From: Geobacillus stearothermophilus ATCC 12980
GTDB taxonomy: Bacteria; Bacillota; Bacilli; Bacillales; Anoxybacillaceae
Reading direction: 5' to 3'
DNA length: 64,000 bases
NCBI RefSeq assembly: GCF_030369615.1
Contig: NZ_CP128494.1
Location: forward strand, 902,001-966,000
The position numbers and the translations under genes were made by a program. Of the stretch, positions 60,028 through 64,000 are shown one piece after another; position 1 is the first letter of the stretch, and the number at the start of each line of letters is the position of its first letter. Below the pieces are notes generated by a model, which saw only the letters and a list, made by a program, of their open reading frames with translations, had not been told where the DNA came from and ran no database searches.

Positions 60028-61767
60028 TTACGATGGTTTCGCCGCTTGTTCTTTTTGCCTCTGTTTCATGGTGCGGACGAGTTCTTCATCCGGTGTGACG
60101 TAGAGCGTTTGCTCGTTTTCGTAAATGACAAATCCCGGCTTGGCGCCGCTCGGTTTTTTTACATAGCGGATGCGCGTGTAGTCGACAGGCACGGAGCCGG
60201 AATGGCGCGCTTTGCTGAAGTAGGCGGCAAGATTCGCCGCTTCCAAGAGCGTCTCGTCAGACGGCTGCTTGTTCCGGATGACGACGTGCGAGCCGGGAAT
60301 GTTTTTCACATGCAGCCAAACATCGTCCTTATGGGCCAGCTTTGTTGTGAGATAATCGTTTTGTTTGTTGTTTTTGCCAACGAGTATTTCCGTGCCGTCG
60401 CTTGCGACGTAGCGGTCAAGCTCGGGTGCGGTTGGTTTGCGCTTTTTTGCTCCTTTGGCCGCGCGCGGGCGCAAATAGCCTTGTTCAATGAGCTCGTCGC
60501 GGATTTCCTCGACATCTTTCGGCGAGGCGGTTTCAAGCTGGCTTAAAATCGTGTCGCAATAGGCGATGTCTTCTTTCGTCCGCTCGATTTGTTCTTGAAC
60601 GACGGCGAACGAGTTTTTCGCTTTTTGGTATTTTTGAAAGTACTGTTGCGCGTTCTCGGACGGCGATTTTTGCGGGTCGAGCGGAATGGTGATGGTGCCT
60701 CCGTTTTCGTCGTAGTAGTTTGCGACCTCGATTTCCGTCATGCCGCGCTTTATGGCGTACAAATGGGCGGTGAGCAGTTCGCCGTACAGTCGATAAACGT
60801 CGGCTTTCTTTGCTTCTTCGAGCGTCTGTTCGAGCTTTAGGAGCTTTTTCTCGTTTTTCGCCTTTTCGTTCGCCATGAGACGCTCGATGTCATGAGCTTG
60901 CTGCTTGACGCGGTCGCGCTCGGCCTTGCCGAAATAAAAGCGGTCCAATAGCTCGCTTGCACTCGCAAACGGTTGGCCTTCGATTTTTAAGTGCTTAAGC
61001 GGCAAAACGTAAAACCATTCTTTTTCCACGTTCGTGTACATCATCGGGGCAAAGCGGCGGCCGCGCACGTCATCGATGAGCGAAAGAAAGCTTTTTGGCA
61101 GCGTCGTCCGGTTGGCGAGTCCAGCGCGGAACACCGCCTCATTGGCAAATAGCGGCGAAATGCCGCTGAAGGCGGAAACAAGCTGATGGGCGAGCTTGCC
61201 GGCGTGAAAGTCGATTTTTTTCAGCACCATTTCTTCCGTCGCCTCAAGCAGGTTCAGCTTGCCGTGCGTCGGTGGGGCGACGTACGGATGCCCGGGAAGC
61301 ACCGTCCGGTAGCGGTTGACCGACGGCGGCAAATGTTTCAAGCTGTCGATGATCGTGTTGGTCGATGCATCAACGAGGATGATGTTGCTATGGCGGCCCA
61401 TCACTTCGATGATGAGCCGCTTCGTCTGCAGATCGCCGAGTTCATCGCGGCCTTTTGCATCGATGATGATGATGCGGTCGAAATCGGCTTGGCGGACCGA
61501 CTCGATGATGCTTCCTTCCAACTGTTTGCGCAGCCGCATGCAAAACATCGGCGGCTCGGATGGGTTGTTGTACGTTTCGTTTGTCAAATGGACGCGCGCG
61601 TACGTCGGATGCGCCGACAGCATCACTTTATGGTTATGGCCCCGGGCGCGCACAAGCAGCACGATCTCATACGCCGACGGCTGGTGGATTTTCGTGATCC
61701 GCCCGCCCGCAAGCGCCTCTTCGAGTTCACCGACAATGGCGTACGTAAACACTCCGTCAAAGGACAT
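60028..61767 (-). CDS. rqcH: RqcH (YloA, NEMF/FbpA family), ribosome quality control
   Basis: A 579-residue protein: NFACT-N domain (SFDGVFTYAIVGELEEAL, start; FCMRLRKQLEGSII), helix-hairpin-helix, two long coiled coils (about 290-440) and a C-terminal NFACT-R domain (ILVGKNNKQNDYLTTKLA, DVWLHVKNIPGSHVVIR). In B. subtilis RqcH recruits tRNA-Ala to split 50S subunits and adds alanine tails to stalled chains. ATG at 61767 has AAAGGTG upstream; the frame continues 61 codons upstream but without SD or similarity. Confidence 0.95.
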   Translation of the reverse strand: MSFDGVFTYAIVGELEEALAGGRITKIHQPSAYEIVLLVRARGHNHKVMLSAHPTYARVHLTNETYNNPSEPPMFCMRLRKQLEGSIIESVRQADFDRIIIIDAKGRDELGDLQTKRLIIEVMGRHSNIILVDASTNTIIDSLKHLPPSVNRYRTVLPGHPYVAPPTHGKLNLLEATEEMVLKKIDFHAGKLAHQLVSAFSGISPLFANEAVFRAGLANRTTLPKSFLSLIDDVRGRRFAPMMYTNVEKEWFYVLPLKHLKIEGQPFASASELLDRFYFGKAERDRVKQQAHDIERLMANEKAKNEKKLLKLEQTLEEAKKADVYRLYGELLTAHLYAIKRGMTEIEVANYYDENGGTITIPLDPQKSPSENAQQYFQKYQKAKNSFAVVQEQIERTKEDIAYCDTILSQLETASPKDVEEIRDELIEQGYLRPRAAKGAKKRKPTAPELDRYVASDGTEILVGKNNKQNDYLTTKLAHKDDVWLHVKNIPGSHVVIRNKQPSDETLLEAANLAAYFSKARHSGSVPVDYTRIRYVKKPSGAKPGFVIYENEQTLYVTPDEELVRTMKQRQKEQAAKPS

Positions 61768-61804
61768 GGAAAACACCTTTCTATTTCGTTTGTTTGCTAT
61801 TTCG

Positions 61805-61832
61805 ATCTTACCATACGACCCGCCGTTTTGAA
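61805..61832 (-). promoter_or_regulatory. Sigma-A-type promoter for rqcH
   Basis: Minus strand: TTCAAA (61832-61827), 16 bp, TAAGAT (61810-61805) with a TG extension. The remaining bases up to 62081 show no other gene. Confidence 0.5.
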
Positions 61833-62081
61833 CATTTCTTTGAATATTACCTGAAGACGGACGAAGATGCCCGACGAACATGTTGCATAAAATGGGGAGG
61901 CCCGCTTTTTTGACACGATTTTTTCCCTTATGGGGGAGATGGCGTGGCAAAGGGCCCCACGACTCCTTATGTTTGTGTCGCTAAACATCATGGCGGGGAC
62001 TATCATTTTTTGGGACATGTATGAATAAGCATAGAGAAGAGGGAACAGCGTGCGAAAAAATGGAAGGACGGAGGGAGACAG

Positions 62082-64000
62082 ATGCAATGGCATACGCTCG
62101 CGGCAAGCGATGTCGCGCACGAGACGAAGACGAATGTCAAAACCGGGCTTACGGCGGCGGAGGCGGAAAAACGGCTGCGGCAGTTCGGGTACAACGAGCT
62201 GGCGGAAGGGAAGAAGGAGTCGGCCATCGTTGTCTTTTTTCGCCAGTTTCAAGATTTTATGGTGCTTGTGTTGCTTTTGGCGACGGTGATTTCCGCATTT
62301 TTAGGCGAGTATGCGGATGCGGTGGCGATTGTCGTCATCGTGATCATGAACGCCATTCTCGGGTTTATCCAGGAGCGGCGGGCGGAAAAGTCGCTTGCCG
62401 CCTTAAAACGGTTGTCCGCTCCGCAAGCGGTTGTGTTGCGCGGCGGGGAGTGGGTGAAAGTCCCCACGCGCGAGCTTGTTGTCGGCGATGTGGTGAGACT
62501 TGCAAGCGGCGACCGGGTCGGGGCCGACATCCGCTTGATTGAGGCGGCCGGCCTGGAAATCGAGGAGTCGGCGCTGACGGGCGAATCAGTGCCGGTGGCC
62601 AAATCCGCCGCCCCGCTTCATACGAAACAGGCGTCGCTCGGCGATTTGCACAATATGGCGTTTATGGGGACGCTCGTGACAAGAGGGAATGGGGTCGGGA
62701 TTGTCATCGCCACTGGGATGAAAACAGCGATGGGACAAATCGCAACGATGCTCGAAGAGGCGGATGCGGGGGCAACCCCGCTCCAGCGCCGGCTCGAGCA
62801 GCTTGGGAAAATTTTGCTTGTCGTCGCATTGGCGCTGACGGCAGCGGTCGTGGCCGTAGGTGTCATTCAAGGGCACGACCTGTATGAAATGTTTTTGGCT
62901 GGTGTGTCGCTCGCGGTCGCCGCCATTCCGGAGGGGTTGCCGGCCATTGTGACGGTCGTCTTGGCGCTTGGCGTGCAGCGGATGATCAAACGAAACGCCA
63001 TCGTCCGCAAGCTTCCGGCGGTGGAAACGCTCGGCTGCGCTTCGGTCATTTGTTCCGACAAAACGGGGACGATGACGGAAAACATGATGACCGTCACGCA
63101 AGTATGGGCAGGCGGGCGGACATTTGCGGTAAGCGGCGTTGGTCTTGAAACGGATGGCGAGTTTTCTGAACGCGGCCGGACGGTTGATCCGAACCGCGTT
63201 CCCGAGCTCGCTCGCCTGTTGACAATGGGGGTGCTTTGCAATAGTTCGGAGTTGAAAGAGGAAAACGGCCGGCGTTACGTCGACGGCGATCCGACGGAAG
63301 GAGCGCTGCTGGTCGCGGCGGCCAAAGCTGGATTGGCGAAAGGAATGCTTTTGCGTGAGTACACGATCGAACAGGAGTTTCCGTTTGATTCCGAGCGGAA
63401 AATGATGACGGTCATCATTCGCGACCGGAACGGGCGGCGGTTCGTTGTGACGAAAGGGGCGCCCGATGTGCTGCTTGAGCGGGCGGACCGCCTGGAATGG
63501 AATGGGCGCGAGCAGGCGCTGACCCCGGCGTGGAAAGAGACGATTGAGAAGGCGATTCGCCAGATGGCGTCTTCCGCCTTGCGCACGATTGCCATTGCGT
63601 ATCGGCCGCTTGCGGAAACGGAACGGATCGGATCGGAGAAGGAGGCGGAGACGAAGCTTCGGTTTCTCGGCGTCGCCGGCATGATCGATCCGCCGCGGCC
63701 GGAGGTGAAGCAGGCGGTGGCGCGATGCAAAGAGGCGGGGATGAAAACGGTGATGATCACCGGGGATCATGTGTTGACCGCAACGGCCATCGCCAAACAG
63801 CTTGGCGTGCTCCCGCCCGGCGGAAAAGTGATGGACGGGGCGACGTTATCGCGCCTGTCGGTCGACGAGCTCGAACGCGAGGTCGATAATATTTACGTGT
63901 TTGCCCGCGTCTCCCCGGAGCATAAGCTGAAAATTGTCAACGCCTTTAAGCGCCGCGGTCATATTGTCGCCATGACCGGCGACGGGGTGAACGACGCGCC
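62082..64000 (+). CDS. yloB: Calcium-transporting P-type ATPase YloB (5' part)
   Basis: The first 639 codons of a P2A (SERCA-like) ATPase; the gene continues beyond the window. N-terminal cation ATPase domain (about 1-65), membrane pairs, LTGES in the actuator domain (about 165-169), PEGLPAIV (Ca site in M4, about 284-291), phosphorylation motif CSDKTGTMT (about 325-333), KGAPD in the nucleotide domain and [10 protein letters not shown] at the cut end. B. subtilis YloB is a Ca2+ ATPase of vegetative and sporulating cells. ATG 62082 follows GGAGGGAGACAG. Confidence 0.95.
   Translation, partial: MQWHTLAASDVAHETKTNVKTGLTAAEAEKRLRQFGYNELAEGKKESAIVVFFRQFQDFMVLVLLLATVISAFLGEYADAVAIVVIVIMNAILGFIQERRAEKSLAALKRLSAPQAVVLRGGEWVKVPTRELVVGDVVRLASGDRVGADIRLIEAAGLEIEESALTGESVPVAKSAAPLHTKQASLGDLHNMAFMGTLVTRGNGVGIVIATGMKTAMGQIATMLEEADAGATPLQRRLEQLGKILLVVALALTAAVVAVGVIQGHDLYEMFLAGVSLAVAAIPEGLPAIVTVVLALGVQRMIKRNAIVRKLPAVETLGCASVICSDKTGTMTENMMTVTQVWAGGRTFAVSGVGLETDGEFSERGRTVDPNRVPELARLLTMGVLCNSSELKEENGRRYVDGDPTEGALLVAAAKAGLAKGMLLREYTIEQEFPFDSERKMMTVIIRDRNGRRFVVTKGAPDVLLERADRLEWNGREQALTPAWKETIEKAIRQMASSALRTIAIAYRPLAETERIGSEKEAETKLRFLGVAGMIDPPRPEVKQAVARCKEAGMKTVMITGDHVLTATAIAKQLGVLPPGGKVMDGATLSRLSVDELEREVDNIYVFARVSPEHKLKIVNAFKRRGHIVAMTGDGVNDA

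Noticed and set aside
62586..63770. 394-codon minus-strand frame opposite yloB
   Set aside because: The plus strand encodes an unmistakable P-type ATPase with all motifs; the opposite frame is His/Arg-rich low-information sequence typical of antisense frames.

Overview
The window is a stretch of a Bacillaceae chromosome, most likely Geobacillus or a close thermophilic relative. This is inferred from GC-rich, GC3-rich coding sequence, purine-rich Shine-Dalgarno (SD) sites, frequent GTG/TTG starts, sporulation genes (spoVV, gerR, spoVD, spoVE, spoIIGA, sigE, sigG), bacillithiol synthesis, and near gene-by-gene synteny with the Bacillus subtilis cta-ylb-dcw-ylm-pyr-ylo region. No rRNA, tRNA or CRISPR array is visible.

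Layout. 1-8.4 kb: end of ctaG, a DUF420 gene, then the ylb genes (YugN-like ylbA, CBS, CAP-domain ylbC, ylbD, ylbE, ricF, ylbG, rsmD, coaD, spoVV). 8.4-15.6 kb: patatin-like ylbK, Lon-like protease ylbL, tmcAL, ylbN-rpmF, a crotonase, gerR, panE and a DUF3397 gene. 15.6-34 kb: bshC and the division/cell-wall cluster rsmH-ftsL-pbpB-spoVD-murE-(orphan Mur N-domain protein)-mraY-murD-spoVE-divIB-ylxW-ylxX-sbp-ftsA-ftsZ. mraZ, murG and murB are missing from their usual places here. 34-41 kb: spoIIGA-sigE, sigG, ylmC, pgeF, ylmE, sepF, ylmG, ylmH, divIVA. 41-45.6 kb: ileS behind an isoleucine T-box, lspA, rluD-type ylyB. 45.6-57.5 kb: the complete pyrimidine operon pyrR-P-B-C-AA-AB-K-D-F-E with three PyrR attenuators. 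57.5-59.8 kb: an accessory patch with an AT-rich TnpB-only IS200/IS605-type element, decayed fragments and an Uma2-type gene. 60-64 kb: rqcH and the start of the calcium P-type ATPase yloB.

The dcw genes make the lipid II precursor and the divisome. spoVD, spoVE, spoIIGA, sigE and sigG tie that machinery to spore formation. Conserved control signals include a sigma-H-type promoter before ftsAZ, a 22-bp-spacer spoIIG-type promoter before spoIIGA-sigE, a sigma-F/G-type promoter before sigG, the T-box and the pyr attenuators.

The less expected observations are: a possible antisense or small RNA with anti-SD-like pyrimidine tracts between ylbG and rsmD (5.60-5.80 kb); a 19-codon leader ORF joined by ATGA overlap to tmcAL; a stand-alone Mur-ligase N-domain-like gene where murF often sits; a leader with mutually exclusive hairpins before divIB; a terminator lodged between a strong promoter and the ileS T-box; a 30-codon ORF before ftsA; and the zinc-ribbon-less TnpB with stacked hairpins at its 3' end. 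All assignments were made by reading the sequence; no database search was run.
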